A stretch of 64,000 bases of DNA from Minwuiaceae bacterium (GCA_028278525.1 JANQEE010000032.1:62001-126000); one strand, 5' to 3'; shown: positions 24,116 through 33,425, counted from the stretch's first letter. The notes: a model not told the origin generated them from the sequence alone. Made by a program: numbers and translations.

Positions 24116-26146
24116 ATGTGGGTCCGCCGGACCGCCCACCCCGTTGCGTGGTCGCGCAACGTGTGGTGGGCGGGGCGGGACCGTGCGCATCTCTACGGCG
24201 TCTTCACCTCCATCCTGAACAGCGTCGGGACCGTCTGGATCTTCTGCCTGATGTTCCTGATCTGCGCGGACATCGGTGCCCGCGCATTGCTCAACGCGCC
24301 GATCTACGGCGTGCCGGAGATCGTCGGCATGTCGATTGTCGGCGCGGTGTTCTTACAGCTTGCCAACACCCTGCATGTCGGCCGTATCACCCGGGCCGAC
24401 GTTCTATTCGATTGGTTGCAAAGGCGGCGCCCGGCGGCCGGCGCGGTGTTCGGGACCCTGTTCAACCTCGTCGGCGCGGCCGTCTTCGCCCTGATCGCCT
24501 ATGGCACGCTGCCGGTCTTTTTGCGGGCCTGGGCGTCCGGCGATTTCGTTGGCGTCGAAGGCATCTTCACCGCGCCGGTCTGGCCGGTGAAACTGCTCAT
24601 CCTGGTCGGCGCCACCGTCACGGCAATCGAATTTCTGGTCCTCGCGCTGATGGACGTGCGGGCCATGATCGTCGGCGACTACGAGCACCCGGAAGCGAAA
24701 GCCGGCGAGCCCAAGGGGTGGCTCGCCATTGCCGGGCTGGCGGCGTTGATCGCGCTCGGCTGGGCGGTCGCCGTCGGCGCGTTCAGCAACGTGCAACTGG
24801 GCGTGCTCTCGATCGTCGCGATGCTGGTGATGATCTACGCCGGGATGCATATCGGCGTCGCCCTGATCGCTCTGTCGTTCGTCGGCATCTGGTTGCTGAA
24901 GGGCGATCCGGCGCTGGGCGTCCGCTTCCTGGCGCTGGCCGCCGGCGGCGCCATCGAAAGCCAGGTGTTCGGCGTCGTGCCGTTGTTCGTTTTGATGGGC
25001 CTGCTGGTCAATGTCGCCAACATGGGGCGCGACGCGTTCGACGTGGCGCAATGGCTGCTCGGCAAGATCAAGGGCGGGCTCGGCGTTGCCACCGTCGCGG
25101 CCAACGCGGTGTTCGCGGCGATCACCGGCATCTCGATCGCGTCGGCCTCGGTATTCACCCGGGTCGCCGTGCCGCCGATGCTGGAGCATGGCTACACGCC
25201 GCGCTTCGCGGTCGGCGTCGTCGCCGGCAGCTCGGTGCTCGGCATGCTGATCCCGCCCAGCCTGCTGCTGATCGTCTTCGGCCTGCTGGCGGAAGTGTCG
25301 GTCGGCGCCCTGTTCACCGCGGCAATCGTGCCGGGCCTGATCCTGGCCAGCGCGTTCGCTCTGGCGATCGTGGTCATGGCGGTCTATTGGCCCGCCTATG
25401 TCGGGTCCACCGAAGGGCCGGGCGCGGCCGCTCTGGCGCGCTATCCGGCCGCCTGGTCGCGCAATGCCGGGCCCGAGGAGACCGTGGGTTCGGCGGCGCT
25501 CAAGATCCTGCCGATTGCGCTGCTGATCGCCGTCGTGCTCGGCGGCATCTATGGCGGCGTCTTCACGCCGACGGAATCCGGCGCCGCCGGCGCGTTCTGC
25601 GCCTTGATCATCGCGGTCGCCAAACGCTCGCTGACCTGGCGCAGCCTCTGGCAGGTGCTGGTGGAGACCGGCCATGTCTCGGTCTCCATCCTGTTCCTGA
25701 TCATCTCCGCCAACCTCTATGGCCGCATGCTCACGCTGTCCGGGCTGCCGTTCAACATGATGGCGTATGTGGACGGCGCGGAACTCGGCTTCTATGCCAC
25801 GCTCGCGATCTACCTCGTCATCGTTTTGCTGCTCGGCATGATCCTCGACTCGATCTCGATCATGCTGATCACGCTGCCGTTGATCCTGCCGGTCATCACC
25901 GAGCTCGGCGTTGGGATGGGCCCGGACCTGCTGATCTGGTTCGGCATCGTCACCGTGATCGCGGTTGAGATCGGCCTGCTGACCCCGCCGCTCGGGCTCA
26001 CCGTCTACGTCGTGAAATCCAGTCTCGGCAATTCCCAGGTAACGCTCGGCGAGATCTTCCGCGGCGCGTTCCCGTTCGTCGTCATCATGGCGATCGTCAC
26101 CGTGCTGCTGGTCGCGGTACCCGGGCTGACACTCGGGCTCCTTTAG
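24116..26146 (+). CDS. fused TRAP permease (DctQ-DctM)
   Basis: A 676-aa inner-membrane protein. The first 190 residues are the four-helix small subunit DctQ (VWIFCLMFLICADIGARAL; RITRADVLFD). From about residue 200 it is the large subunit DctM, with the discontinuous-helix motifs around GISIASASVFTRVAVPPM and GSSVLGMLIPPSLLLIVFG, ending LLTPPLGLTVYVVKS. Such Q-M fusions are known in TRAP systems. It uses a Na+ gradient to import the acid captured by the upstream binding protein. No clear ribosome binding site precedes the ATG, so the true start could be slightly different. Confidence 0.92.
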   Translation: MWVRRTAHPVAWSRNVWWAGRDRAHLYGVFTSILNSVGTVWIFCLMFLICADIGARALLNAPIYGVPEIVGMSIVGAVFLQLANTLHVGRITRADVLFDWLQRRRPAAGAVFGTLFNLVGAAVFALIAYGTLPVFLRAWASGDFVGVEGIFTAPVWPVKLLILVGATVTAIEFLVLALMDVRAMIVGDYEHPEAKAGEPKGWLAIAGLAALIALGWAVAVGAFSNVQLGVLSIVAMLVMIYAGMHIGVALIALSFVGIWLLKGDPALGVRFLALAAGGAIESQVFGVVPLFVLMGLLVNVANMGRDAFDVAQWLLGKIKGGLGVATVAANAVFAAITGISIASASVFTRVAVPPMLEHGYTPRFAVGVVAGSSVLGMLIPPSLLLIVFGLLAEVSVGALFTAAIVPGLILASAFALAIVVMAVYWPAYVGSTEGPGAAALARYPAAWSRNAGPEETVGSAALKILPIALLIAVVLGGIYGGVFTPTESGAAGAFCALIIAVAKRSLTWRSLWQVLVETGHVSVSILFLIISANLYGRMLTLSGLPFNMMAYVDGAELGFYATLAIYLVIVLLLGMILDSISIMLITLPLILPVITELGVGMGPDLLIWFGIVTVIAVEIGLLTPPLGLTVYVVKSSLGNSQVTLGEIFRGAFPFVVIMAIVTVLLVAVPGLTLGLL

Positions 26147-26168
26147 AGCATTAGAAGGGTTTTGAAGC

Positions 26169-26756
26169 ATGAACGAGTTGGACGCGGCGGGAAGGGACCT
26201 GCTGTTCCACAATGCCCGCACGCAGAACGGTTTCCTCGATAAGCCGGTCGCGGAGGAGAAGCTGCGCGAACTCTACGGCCTGATGCGGATGGCGCCCACC
26301 AGCGCCAACTGCAACCCGGTCCGTCTGGTGTTCCTGACCACGCCGGAGGCCAAGGCGCGGCTGGAGCCGTGCCTGATGCCGGGCAATGTCGAAAAGACCC
26401 GAAACGCGCCGGTGACCGCCGTCATCGGACACGACCTTGAATTCTACGAGCACCTGCCGCGGCTGTTTCCGCACAACGACATGCGGCCGCTGTTCAAGAA
26501 GAACGAACAGTTCGCCAACATCACCGCGTTTCGCAACGGTTCCCTGCAGGGCGCCTATTTCATCGTCGCGGCGCGGGCCGTCGGCCTCGATTGCGGTCCG
26601 ATGTCGGGCTTCGACAACGGCGCCGTGGACAAGGAGTTCTTCGCCGGCACGCACATCAAATCGAACTTCCTGTGCAATCTCGGCTACGGCGATCCTACCA
26701 AGTTGTTCGACCGGAGCCCGCGCTTCGAGTTCGACGAGATCTGCCAGATCCTCTAG
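26169..26756 (+). CDS. rutE: RutE-like malonic semialdehyde reductase / nitroreductase
   Basis: A 195-aa FMN-dependent nitroreductase-fold protein matching the RutE subgroup in length and blocks: FHNARTQNGFLDKPV, MRMAPTSANCNPVRLVF, NITAFRNGSLQGAYFIVAAR, GFDNGAVDKEFF. RutE reduces malonic semialdehyde to 3-hydroxypropionate in uracil breakdown, but no other rut gene is here, so the real substrate may differ. It follows the TRAP permease by 22 nt and is probably in the same operon, suggesting it acts on the imported acid or its product. Confidence 0.8.
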   Translation: MNELDAAGRDLLFHNARTQNGFLDKPVAEEKLRELYGLMRMAPTSANCNPVRLVFLTTPEAKARLEPCLMPGNVEKTRNAPVTAVIGHDLEFYEHLPRLFPHNDMRPLFKKNEQFANITAFRNGSLQGAYFIVAARAVGLDCGPMSGFDNGAVDKEFFAGTHIKSNFLCNLGYGDPTKLFDRSPRFEFDEICQIL

Positions 26757-26762
26757 CGGGTG

Positions 26763-27668
26763 TCAGGCCGAACCACCGGCCGAGAAGCTCGGTTTGGCAG
26801 GCCCTTCGCCCGGTTCCAGCACGAAGTCGTAGCGCATCAGATGGAAAGGCGCGGTAACGCCGTAGGATTCGGCATCCGCGGCGGAGTCATTCTTGACGAA
26901 CTCGGCGACCAGCGAGTCTTTGACCCCGAACACCGCATCCGAGTCCAGGTACTCGTCGCCCTCGGCGAAGATTTCGGTGGTGACCGTTTTGAACCCTTCG
27001 GCCGACAGGATGAAATGGATATGCGCCGGCCGCATGATGTGCCGCCCGCTCGCGTAGAGCAGCCGGCCGACCGGCCCGTCGTCGGGAATGGGATAGCTGC
27101 ACGGCAGCACCGTCACGAAACTGTATGCGCCGTCCTCGTCGGACGTCAGCCGGCCGCGCAGGTTCATGTCCGGCTGATCCGGATCCATATTTTCGTAGAA
27201 GCCGTTCTGCGCGGTCTGCCAGATATCCAGCACCGCGCCGGCGATGGGCTTGCCGTCCAGGTCCTTGACCGTCCCATGCACGATGGCCGGGTCGCCGCCG
27301 GTATTGCCGCGGTCGATGCTGTCGCCCGATTTTACCTCCGGCGCTTCCGCCCGGTAGAACGGGCCGAGCACGCTGCTCTCCGTCGCGCCCGGCGGTTTCC
27401 GGTTCTGCATGGCGTCGACCAGGATGGTCAGGCCCAGCGTGTCGGACAGCAGCAGGAACTCGTGCCGCCGCTCGTCCGAGATCTTGCCGATCTCGGTGAA
27501 GAACATCGCGGCTTGGTATAGCTCTTCCGGCGTAAGCTGGACCTCGCGGGCGAAAGCATGGGCGTGGCGGATGGCGGCGCCGAGCAGTTCTTTCGTGCGG
27601 GCGTCGCCCATCCCCTGGATCTTGTCGAGGACGGCTTCGGTGACGTTTTCTTCTGTCAGGTCACGCAT
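26763..27668 (-). CDS. intradiol ring-cleavage dioxygenase (hydroxyquinol 1,2-dioxygenase type)
   Basis: A 301-aa protein with an N-terminal helical dimerisation domain (residues 1-100) and a catalytic beta-sandwich. The Fe(III) ligands are in place: Tyr158 (NGFYENM), Tyr192 (LPCSYPIP), and His216 and His218 (RPAHIHF). Length and N-terminus fit hydroxyquinol dioxygenases, which open 1,2,4-benzenetriol to maleylacetate; catechol cannot be excluded. GGGGAGGAA precedes the ATG at 27668. It is divergent from the IclR regulator with two operator-like boxes between, and convergent with the RutE-like gene. No maleylacetate reductase gene is visible. Confidence 0.9.
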   Translation of the reverse strand: MRDLTEENVTEAVLDKIQGMGDARTKELLGAAIRHAHAFAREVQLTPEELYQAAMFFTEIGKISDERRHEFLLLSDTLGLTILVDAMQNRKPPGATESSVLGPFYRAEAPEVKSGDSIDRGNTGGDPAIVHGTVKDLDGKPIAGAVLDIWQTAQNGFYENMDPDQPDMNLRGRLTSDEDGAYSFVTVLPCSYPIPDDGPVGRLLYASGRHIMRPAHIHFILSAEGFKTVTTEIFAEGDEYLDSDAVFGVKDSLVAEFVKNDSAADAESYGVTAPFHLMRYDFVLEPGEGPAKPSFSAGGSA

Positions 27669-27752
27669 GGTTTCCTCCCCGTTTTCCACGGCGTGCGGCA
27701 TCACGCCGTGTGCCCTCCCGGCCATCGTGCGAGCGCAGAAATCGCTTGTTTT

Positions 27753-27786
27753 GTTCGTTATACGCACATATGTTCGAATTACGAAC
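27753..27786. promoter_or_regulatory. two IclR-type boxes between dioxygenase and IclR genes
   Basis: GTTCG-TTATA-CGCAC (27753-27767) and GTTCG-AATTA-CGAAC (27772-27786) are spaced 19 bp start to start. The second extends to a perfect TATGTTCG...CGAACATA palindrome. Position between divergent genes fits autoregulation and control of the dioxygenase. Confidence 0.7.
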
Positions 27787-27808
27787 ATAGTGAATTGGCG
27801 ATATTTTC

Positions 27809-28579
27809 ATGTCAACTGAAAAGGACAAGCGTGACTTTGTCCAGTCTCTGGCGCGGGGCCTGGAGGTGATTCAGGCATTCGGCCCGGAACGGCCGGAGAT
27901 GACCTTGAGCGACGTGGCCAAGCAGACCGGCATGACCCGCGCCGCGGCCCGCCGGTTCCTGCTGACCTTGGAACGGCTCGGCTATGTCGGCTCCGACGGC
28001 AGGCATTTCACGCTCAGGCCGCAGGTGCTCAATCTCGGTTACGTCTACCTGTCGATGATGCCCTGGTGGCGGATCGCGCAGCCTTATATGGAAGACGCGG
28101 CCGGCGAGGTTCATGAATCCTGTTCCGCCTCGGTGCTCGACGGCGCGGAGATCGTCTACGTCGCCCGCGTCCCCAGCAGCAGGATCATGACGATCAATCT
28201 CAGCATCGGCAGCCGGCTGCCGGCCTTCGCGACCTCCATGGGCCGGGTGCTGATGGCGCATGAGCCGCCGGAGCGCCTGGACGCTTTCTTCCGGGATACC
28301 AAGCTCGAACGACTGACCGACCGGACGGTGACCGACGAGCAGAAGCTTCGAAAGATCCTGGCGGCCGTTCGCAAACAGGGCTATTGCCTCGTCGACCAGG
28401 AACTGGAGACTGGGCTGAGATCGCTCGCCGTTCCCATTACCGACCGCCGCGGCCAGGTCCTGGCGGCGATGAATATGAGCGCCCATGCCGCTCGGGTGAA
28501 GAAAAGCGCGATGATAGATACCTACCTGCCGGCTTTGTTGCGGGCATCGAACCGGATTACCCAGGCGCTGCCGCAATAG
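27809..28579 (+). CDS. IclR-family regulator (PcaR/PcaU-type)
   Basis: A 256-aa protein: winged helix-turn-helix (residues 8-70, LSDVAKQTGMTRAAARRFLLTL) and a GAF-like effector domain (about 85-250), with the PcaR/PcaU-type blocks RIMTINLSIGSRLPAFATSMG and GYCLVDQELETGLRSLAVPI. This branch senses aromatic-acid intermediates. The divergent dioxygenase gene and the operator-like boxes at 27753-27786 and 22926-22959 suggest it also controls the TRAP operon (inference). The Gfo/Idh gene follows by 35 nt. Confidence 0.93.
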   Translation: MSTEKDKRDFVQSLARGLEVIQAFGPERPEMTLSDVAKQTGMTRAAARRFLLTLERLGYVGSDGRHFTLRPQVLNLGYVYLSMMPWWRIAQPYMEDAAGEVHESCSASVLDGAEIVYVARVPSSRIMTINLSIGSRLPAFATSMGRVLMAHEPPERLDAFFRDTKLERLTDRTVTDEQKLRKILAAVRKQGYCLVDQELETGLRSLAVPITDRRGQVLAAMNMSAHAARVKKSAMIDTYLPALLRASNRITQALPQ

Positions 28580-28614
28580 GCTCTCCGCCTGGCCGTTCTG
28601 AGAAGAGGTGACGA

Positions 28615-29643
28615 ATGACGTCGAAGCTTCGTGTCGCCGCCGTCGGCGCCGGATACTTCAGCCGCTTCCAATACGAAGCCTGGGATCGAATGGACGACGT
28701 GGATCTGGTCGCGGTCTGCGACCGGACGGAGGAGAAGGCGGCGGACGTTGCGAAGCAGTACGGCGTCGGGCAGGTCTTCACCGATTTCGCCGACATGCTC
28801 GATGCGGTCGAGCCGGACCTTGTCGATATCATCGTTCCCCCCGCCGCTCATCTCGATTGCGTGGAGCAGGCCGCGAAACGCCGCATCCCGATGATCTGTC
28901 AGAAGCCGTTCTGCCAGGACTTGGAAGAGGCCGGGCAGGCGGTTGAAGCAGCCGCCACGGCCGATACGCTGCTCGTCGTGCACGAGAATTTCCGCTTCCA
29001 GCCCTGGCATACCGAAGCCCGGCGGTTGCTCGACGCCGGCGTGCTCGGCCAGCCCTATCAGGTCTCGTTTCGCTTGCGGCCGGGCGACGGGCAGGGGCCG
29101 GACGCCTACCTCGACCGGCAACCCTACTTCCAGACCATGCAGCGGTTCCTGGTGCACGAGACCGCGATCCATCTGATCGACGTGTTTCGTTATCTGATGG
29201 GCGAAGTGCGGACCGTCTACGCAAGGCTCGACCGCCTCAACCCGGCCATCGCCGGGGAGGATGCCGGCATCATCCTGTTCGATTTCGAGGCCGGCGGCAG
29301 CGGCCTGTTCGACGGCAACCGCCTGGTCGACCACGCGGCCGAGAACCGTCGCCTGACCATGGGCGAGATGCTGGTCGAAGGCTCGGACGCGGTGCTGCGC
29401 CTCGACGGCGACGGCAACCTGTTCCTGCGCCCGCGCGGTAAAAACGACGAACGCCAGGTCGAATACGATTGGGAAAACAGGGGGTTCGGCGGCGATTGCG
29501 TGTTTTTGCTTCAACGCCACGTGGTCGACCACCTGCGCGGCCGGGGTGGGATCATGAACACCGGGCGCGACTACCTCGCCAACCTTGCGATCGAGCAGGC
29601 CGTCTATCGGTCGGCCGAACATGGCCGCCGGCTGACGCTATAG
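28615..29643 (+). CDS. Gfo/Idh/MocA-family NAD(P)-dependent oxidoreductase
   Basis: 342 aa. N-terminal Rossmann fold (VAAVGAGYFSRFQYEAW), then the EKP-like cofactor motif in the form CQKPFCQ (about residue 103), and a C-terminal alpha/beta domain with a His in FLVHETAIHLIDVFRY in place of the usual catalytic DxxxH helix. Members oxidise sugars, inositols or other alcohols. AAGAGGTGA precedes the ATG. It sits directly after the IclR gene on the same strand and is likely co-transcribed. The substrate is not evident. Confidence 0.88.
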   Translation: MTSKLRVAAVGAGYFSRFQYEAWDRMDDVDLVAVCDRTEEKAADVAKQYGVGQVFTDFADMLDAVEPDLVDIIVPPAAHLDCVEQAAKRRIPMICQKPFCQDLEEAGQAVEAAATADTLLVVHENFRFQPWHTEARRLLDAGVLGQPYQVSFRLRPGDGQGPDAYLDRQPYFQTMQRFLVHETAIHLIDVFRYLMGEVRTVYARLDRLNPAIAGEDAGIILFDFEAGGSGLFDGNRLVDHAAENRRLTMGEMLVEGSDAVLRLDGDGNLFLRPRGKNDERQVEYDWENRGFGGDCVFLLQRHVVDHLRGRGGIMNTGRDYLANLAIEQAVYRSAEHGRRLTL

Positions 29644-29714
29644 CCAAAGGCCGACCCGCGACGATGCGACGCAACCTTGGCGGTCGCCGAATGTGCCAGT
29701 ATCCTATCCGAACC

Positions 29715-30149
29715 ATGACGCACCATCGCCGCAACAGAACGGGCAGAATCAGTCCGCCGGGCCGTAAACCGCGCTGCGCCGTGGCGCTGGCCGCGTGTCT
29801 CGCACTTGTCGTCAATCTGCTTGTGCCGTTGATCGGCGGCATTCTGACGTCGGCGTCCGCGGAAGGCATTTGGGTCCAGATCTGCACGACGGACGGTATC
29901 GAATACCGCCGCATCGATTTCGATGGCGACACCGGCGGCGAAACGGAACCTGCCCGGAACCATTTCGGCGATTGCCAGGTTTGCGCCCATTGTTCCTTTT
30001 CCTCCTGCAAGAACATCGTCGCACGCACGGCCGCGGATTGGGCCGGGCAAGACTTCGCAGGCGGCCTCGTTTCGTGGGCCGATAACGCGGCGATCCGCTC
30101 GCCCGCCGCCGCGCGCGGCATTCTGAAACGCGCGCCGCCTGTCGCCTGA
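29715..30149 (+). CDS. DUF2946-like copper-associated membrane protein
   Basis: About 144 aa with one N-terminal hydrophobic helix (LAACLALVVNLLVPLIGGIL) that serves as signal anchor. A periplasmic part with a cysteine cluster (FGDCQVCAHCSFSSC) follows. This layout fits DUF2946 proteins, which often sit beside copper genes. Alternative in-frame ATGs at 29664 and 29691 would lengthen the N-terminus. The next gene encodes a PCuAC copper chaperone, supporting a role in periplasmic copper handling (inference). Confidence 0.55.
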   Translation: MTHHRRNRTGRISPPGRKPRCAVALAACLALVVNLLVPLIGGILTSASAEGIWVQICTTDGIEYRRIDFDGDTGGETEPARNHFGDCQVCAHCSFSSCKNIVARTAADWAGQDFAGGLVSWADNAAIRSPAAARGILKRAPPVA

Positions 30150-30276
30150 CGCGCGCTATCGCGCCGCCTTCCTGAACGATTTCGGCCGGCACCCGAGGTG
30201 TGCCGGCGTGATGATTCCGATTTTCCAAAGCCCGCGCCGCCATCGCCGCCGGGCGCACGATAGTGAGAATGAGACA

Positions 30277-30798
30277 ATGACCATCCGATTGATGATCGCT
30301 GCCGCCGCAGCAATCCTGGCTGCCTTGCCCGTCTATGCGCAGGAATATCGCCAGGGCGATATCGCGATTGAGAACCCCTGGGCGCGGGCGACTGCCGGTC
30401 GCGCCGCGAACGGCGCCGGCTTTATGAAACTGGTCAATTCCGGTTCGACGGATGACCGGTTGATCAAGGCGGAGACCGGTGTCGCCAAGAAAACCGAACT
30501 GCACACCCACATGATGGAGGGCGACGTGATGAAGATGCGCCCCGTGCCGGCGATCGATCTGCCGGCCGGCCAGTCGGTCATGCTGAAGCCGGGTGGGCTG
30601 CATGTGATGATGATGGGCCTGCACGATCCGCTGAAGCAGGGCGAGAGTTTCCCGGTAACGCTGACCTTCGAAAAGGCGGGCACCGTCACGGTCGACGTCC
30701 CGATCCAATCGGTTGGCGCCAAAAGCTCCGGCCATATGGGCGGCCATGGCCACATGAAGAAGCACGGCCACGGTGACATGAAAAAGAAGTCCGAGTAG
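30277..30798 (+). CDS. PCu(A)C periplasmic copper chaperone
   Basis: 173 aa. Signal peptide to residue 20 (ALPVYAQ), then the cupredoxin-like PCuAC domain with its Cu(I) ligands in HTHMMEGDVMKM and GGLHVMMMGL (the H-x(n)-M...H-x-M pattern). An extra C-terminal tail is rich in His, Met, Lys and Gly (HMGGHGHMKKHGHGDM), a likely second metal-binding segment. PCuAC proteins deliver copper to cytochrome oxidase CuA together with Sco. The ATG at 30277 starts the signal peptide. It is probably co-transcribed with the DUF2946-like gene. Confidence 0.92.
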   Translation: MTIRLMIAAAAAILAALPVYAQEYRQGDIAIENPWARATAGRAANGAGFMKLVNSGSTDDRLIKAETGVAKKTELHTHMMEGDVMKMRPVPAIDLPAGQSVMLKPGGLHVMMMGLHDPLKQGESFPVTLTFEKAGTVTVDVPIQSVGAKSSGHMGGHGHMKKHGHGDMKKKSE

Positions 30799-30859
30799 CG
30801 GTCTTGGCCGCGCCCCGTTATCCGTGGCACCCTCTCGTTCAAAGGGGAGGGAGATCGGG

Positions 30860-32263
30860 ATGCCCAAAGAGATCTGGCAATGGAGCGCGGCCCAAACTGC
30901 CGAGGCGGTTCGGAACCGGGAAATAACGTCGACGCAGGCGGTTGAAGCGGCGGTCGAGCGAATGGCCGCCGTCAACGGGCCGGTCAATGCAGTCACGCTG
31001 GACCTTTCGGGCCCGGCAATGGAGCAGGCGCAGCGCGCCGACGAGGTGGTGAAATCCGGCGTCGCGCTGGGACCGCTGCACGGCGTGCCGATCACGATCA
31101 AGGAGAACGTCGACCAGAAAGGCGTCTCCAACCCCAACGGCATTCCCGCTTTCGAAGGGAACGTCGCGGAAGAGGATTCGCCGGTCGTCGCCAACATGCG
31201 CAAGGCCGGCGCGATCATTATCGGCCGGACCAATACGCCGGAATTCAGCCTGCGCTGGTTCACCGACAACCCGCTACGCGGGCTGACCCGCAATCCCTGG
31301 AACCACGACGTCACACCCGGCGGCTCGTCCGGCGGCGCCGCGGCGGCGGTGGCGCTCGGCATCGGCGACATCGCCCACGGCAACGACCTCGGCGGTTCGC
31401 TGCGTTATCCGGCTTACGCCTGCGGCGTTGCGACGATCCGGCCGAGTATGGGCCGGGTCCCGTCCTACAATCCAGGCTCGCCGGGCGAGCGCCCGCCGAC
31501 CTTGCAATTGATGAGCGTGCAGGGCCCGATCGCCCGGGAGGTGCGCGACGTCCGCCTCGGTCTCGCCGCGATGGCCGCGCCCGATCCGCGCGATCCCTGG
31601 TGGGTGCCGGCGCCGCTGGAAGGCCCGCGCCTCGCGCAGCCGATCCGCGTCGCCGTCACCAAGGAACCGGCCGGCATCGCCTGCCATCCGGCGGTCGCGG
31701 CGGCCATCGACGACGCGGCCCGCCACTTAGGCGCGGCCGGCTACGCCGTGGAAGCGGTCGACCCGCCGCTGATGGCGGAGATCGCCGAATGCTGGCGCAT
31801 CCTTTTGATGACCGACTCCCGCGTGATGATGGAACAGCAGATGCGTGAGTTCGGGTCGGCGGACATCAACGCCGTGCACGATTCCTATCAGGCGTCGGTC
31901 AACCCGCGCGACCTGGAGGGCTATATGCAGGCCGTCGCGGGCCGCACCCGCTTCCTCCGCGCCTGGAACATGTTCATGGAAGAATATCCTTTGGTGCTGG
32001 CGCCGGTCTCCCAGGTACCGCCTTTCCCGCAGGGCGAAGATCTGAAAGGAGCCGAGCGGGTGCGCCAGTTGCTCGACGAGCAGAGCATGCTCTACGGCGT
32101 CAATCTGCTTGGGCTACCCTCGGCGTCGGTCCCGACCGGCCTGCACGACGGCGTTCCGGTCGGCGTCCAGGTCGTCGGCCCACGCTTCCGCGAAGACCTT
32201 TGCCTGGATGCGGCCCAGGCGATTGAGAATGCAACCGGCGTGTTGGCGAAACGGCTCTGGTAG
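30860..32263 (+). CDS. amidase signature family hydrolase
   Basis: A 467-aa amidase with the complete Ser-cisSer-Lys triad: Lys81 (ITIKENVD), cis-Ser157 in the GGSSGG motif, and nucleophile Ser180 (GNDLGGSLRYPA). Length is typical. The family cleaves amides, nitrile-derived amides or carbamates; GatA is unlikely because no gatB or gatC is adjacent. GGGGAGGGAG precedes the ATG. A short repeat element follows the stop at 32294. Confidence 0.92.
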   Translation: MPKEIWQWSAAQTAEAVRNREITSTQAVEAAVERMAAVNGPVNAVTLDLSGPAMEQAQRADEVVKSGVALGPLHGVPITIKENVDQKGVSNPNGIPAFEGNVAEEDSPVVANMRKAGAIIIGRTNTPEFSLRWFTDNPLRGLTRNPWNHDVTPGGSSGGAAAAVALGIGDIAHGNDLGGSLRYPAYACGVATIRPSMGRVPSYNPGSPGERPPTLQLMSVQGPIAREVRDVRLGLAAMAAPDPRDPWWVPAPLEGPRLAQPIRVAVTKEPAGIACHPAVAAAIDDAARHLGAAGYAVEAVDPPLMAEIAECWRILLMTDSRVMMEQQMREFGSADINAVHDSYQASVNPRDLEGYMQAVAGRTRFLRAWNMFMEEYPLVLAPVSQVPPFPQGEDLKGAERVRQLLDEQSMLYGVNLLGLPSASVPTGLHDGVPVGVQVVGPRFREDLCLDAAQAIENATGVLAKRLW

Positions 32264-32293
32264 AACCTTTGAGTTCGAAAGGCCTCTCGGATC

Positions 32294-32333
32294 CTCACCC
32301 TGAGGAGGCCCGAAGGGCCGTCTCGAAGGGTGG
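32294..32333. repeat. alphaproteobacterial intergenic repeat (CTGAGGAG...CTCGAAGG type)
   Basis: The unit contains CCTGAGGAGGCCCGAAGGGCC followed by GTCTCGAAGGG, with an internal GGCCC/GGGCC stem. It lies between the amidase gene and the convergent napC gene. Related units are at 56051-56094 and 56121-56162. Confidence 0.7.
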
Positions 32334-32357
32334 CCGTACGCGCCCGGCCGATCCCTC

Positions 32358-32951
32358 TCACTGCTGTGCCGCGGCGACCGCCTTCATGTCCGGCAACTCG
32401 TGAGCAATGCCCTTGTGGCAGTCGATGCAGGTCTTCTCGCCCGGGACCAGGAACCGCTCATGCGCTTCCGCGGCGCGTTTGCTCTGCCGCGTGAAATCCA
32501 TCGACTCCTCGCTATGGCAGTTGCGGCATTCCAGCGAGTCGTTGGCCTTGAACCGCGCCCATTCGTGCTGGGCCAGAACCAGCCGTTTTTCCAGGAACTT
32601 CTCGCGCGTGTTGATCGACCCGACCAGCATGCCGAACACTTCCTTCGACGCCGCCATCTTGCGCGCCACCTTGTTGGTCCATTCGTGCGGCACATGGCAA
32701 TCCGGGCAGGTCGCGCGCACGCCGGATCGGTTGGTGTAGTGGATGGTGGATTTCAGTTCGGCGAACACGTTGTCCCGCATTTCATGGCAGCTGATGCAGA
32801 ACGTCTCGGTATTGGCCACTTCCATCGCCGTGTTGAATCCGCCCCAGAAGATGATGCCGGCGATAAAGCCGCCCGCGGTCAGAAAGCCCAGGCTGTAGTG
32901 GACGCTCGGCGTCCGCATGACATGCCAGAACCGCTTGATGATCGACCACAT
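32358..32951 (-). CDS. napC: NapC tetraheme cytochrome c quinol dehydrogenase
   Basis: A 197-aa membrane-anchored cytochrome. One N-terminal helix (about residues 20-42) is followed by four heme motifs: CISCH, CPDCH, CRNCH and CIDCH. It takes electrons from quinol and passes them to NapAB in the periplasm. Length and motif spacing are those of NapC/NirT. It is the last gene of the nap operon, 28 nt after napB. Confidence 0.96.
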   Translation of the reverse strand: MWSIIKRFWHVMRTPSVHYSLGFLTAGGFIAGIIFWGGFNTAMEVANTETFCISCHEMRDNVFAELKSTIHYTNRSGVRATCPDCHVPHEWTNKVARKMAASKEVFGMLVGSINTREKFLEKRLVLAQHEWARFKANDSLECRNCHSEESMDFTRQSKRAAEAHERFLVPGEKTCIDCHKGIAHELPDMKAVAAAQQ

Positions 32952-32979
32952 GACGCGTCTCCCGTTCTCGACCGTCGGC

Positions 32980-33417
32980 CTATTGCTTCAACAACGTGTC
33001 GATATCGACGAAGGTGTTCTCGATCAGCGGCCGCGCCTCCGCCTGCGTGACATGGCATTGGTTGCAGAAGAAGCGGCGCGGCGAGACTGAGGCCAGGAAC
33101 TGACCCTCTCGGTCCATGAAATGCGTGATCGAGATCATCGGCGCCTGAGATTCCCCAACGGCCGCGCGGCTGTGGCAGGTCAGGCATTTGTTGGCGTTCA
33201 GGTCGACCTGGTAGCCGTCGATTTTGTGCGGGATCAGCGGTGGCTGTTCCGGGTAGTTGCGCACCTGTTTGAGGTGCGTATTGACGGCGGGCGCCATGGC
33301 TGGCGGTGACAGCGTTTCGGTAATGGCCGCGTCTCTCAATGTCGCGATTTTGTCCTCGGCGAAGGCGGTGCCCGCAAGCAGCGCGATGGCGACGATACTG
33401 ATGGAAAGGTACTTCAT
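32980..33417 (-). CDS. napB: NapB diheme cytochrome subunit of periplasmic nitrate reductase
   Basis: 145 aa. Cleavable signal peptide ([20 protein letters not shown]), then two heme c motifs, CLTCH and CNQCH, with distal histidines in HKIDGY and ITHFMD. It accepts electrons from NapC and passes them to the FeS cluster of NapA. The start at 33417 follows GAGG at 6 nt and lies 8 nt after the napA stop, so the two are tightly coupled. Confidence 0.96.
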   Translation of the reverse strand: MKYLSISIVAIALLAGTAFAEDKIATLRDAAITETLSPPAMAPAVNTHLKQVRNYPEQPPLIPHKIDGYQVDLNANKCLTCHSRAAVGESQAPMISITHFMDREGQFLASVSPRRFFCNQCHVTQAEARPLIENTFVDIDTLLKQ

Positions 33418-33425
33418 GGCAAACC

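Noticed and set aside
24404-26221. 605-codon minus-strand open frame antisense to the TRAP permease
   Set aside because: Low-complexity Arg/Asp/Gln/His pattern typical of the complement of membrane-protein genes; no homology signal.
30824-30859. Upstream in-frame extension of the amidase
   Set aside because: It overlaps the GGGGAGGGAG ribosome binding site of the ATG at 30860 and has no family similarity.
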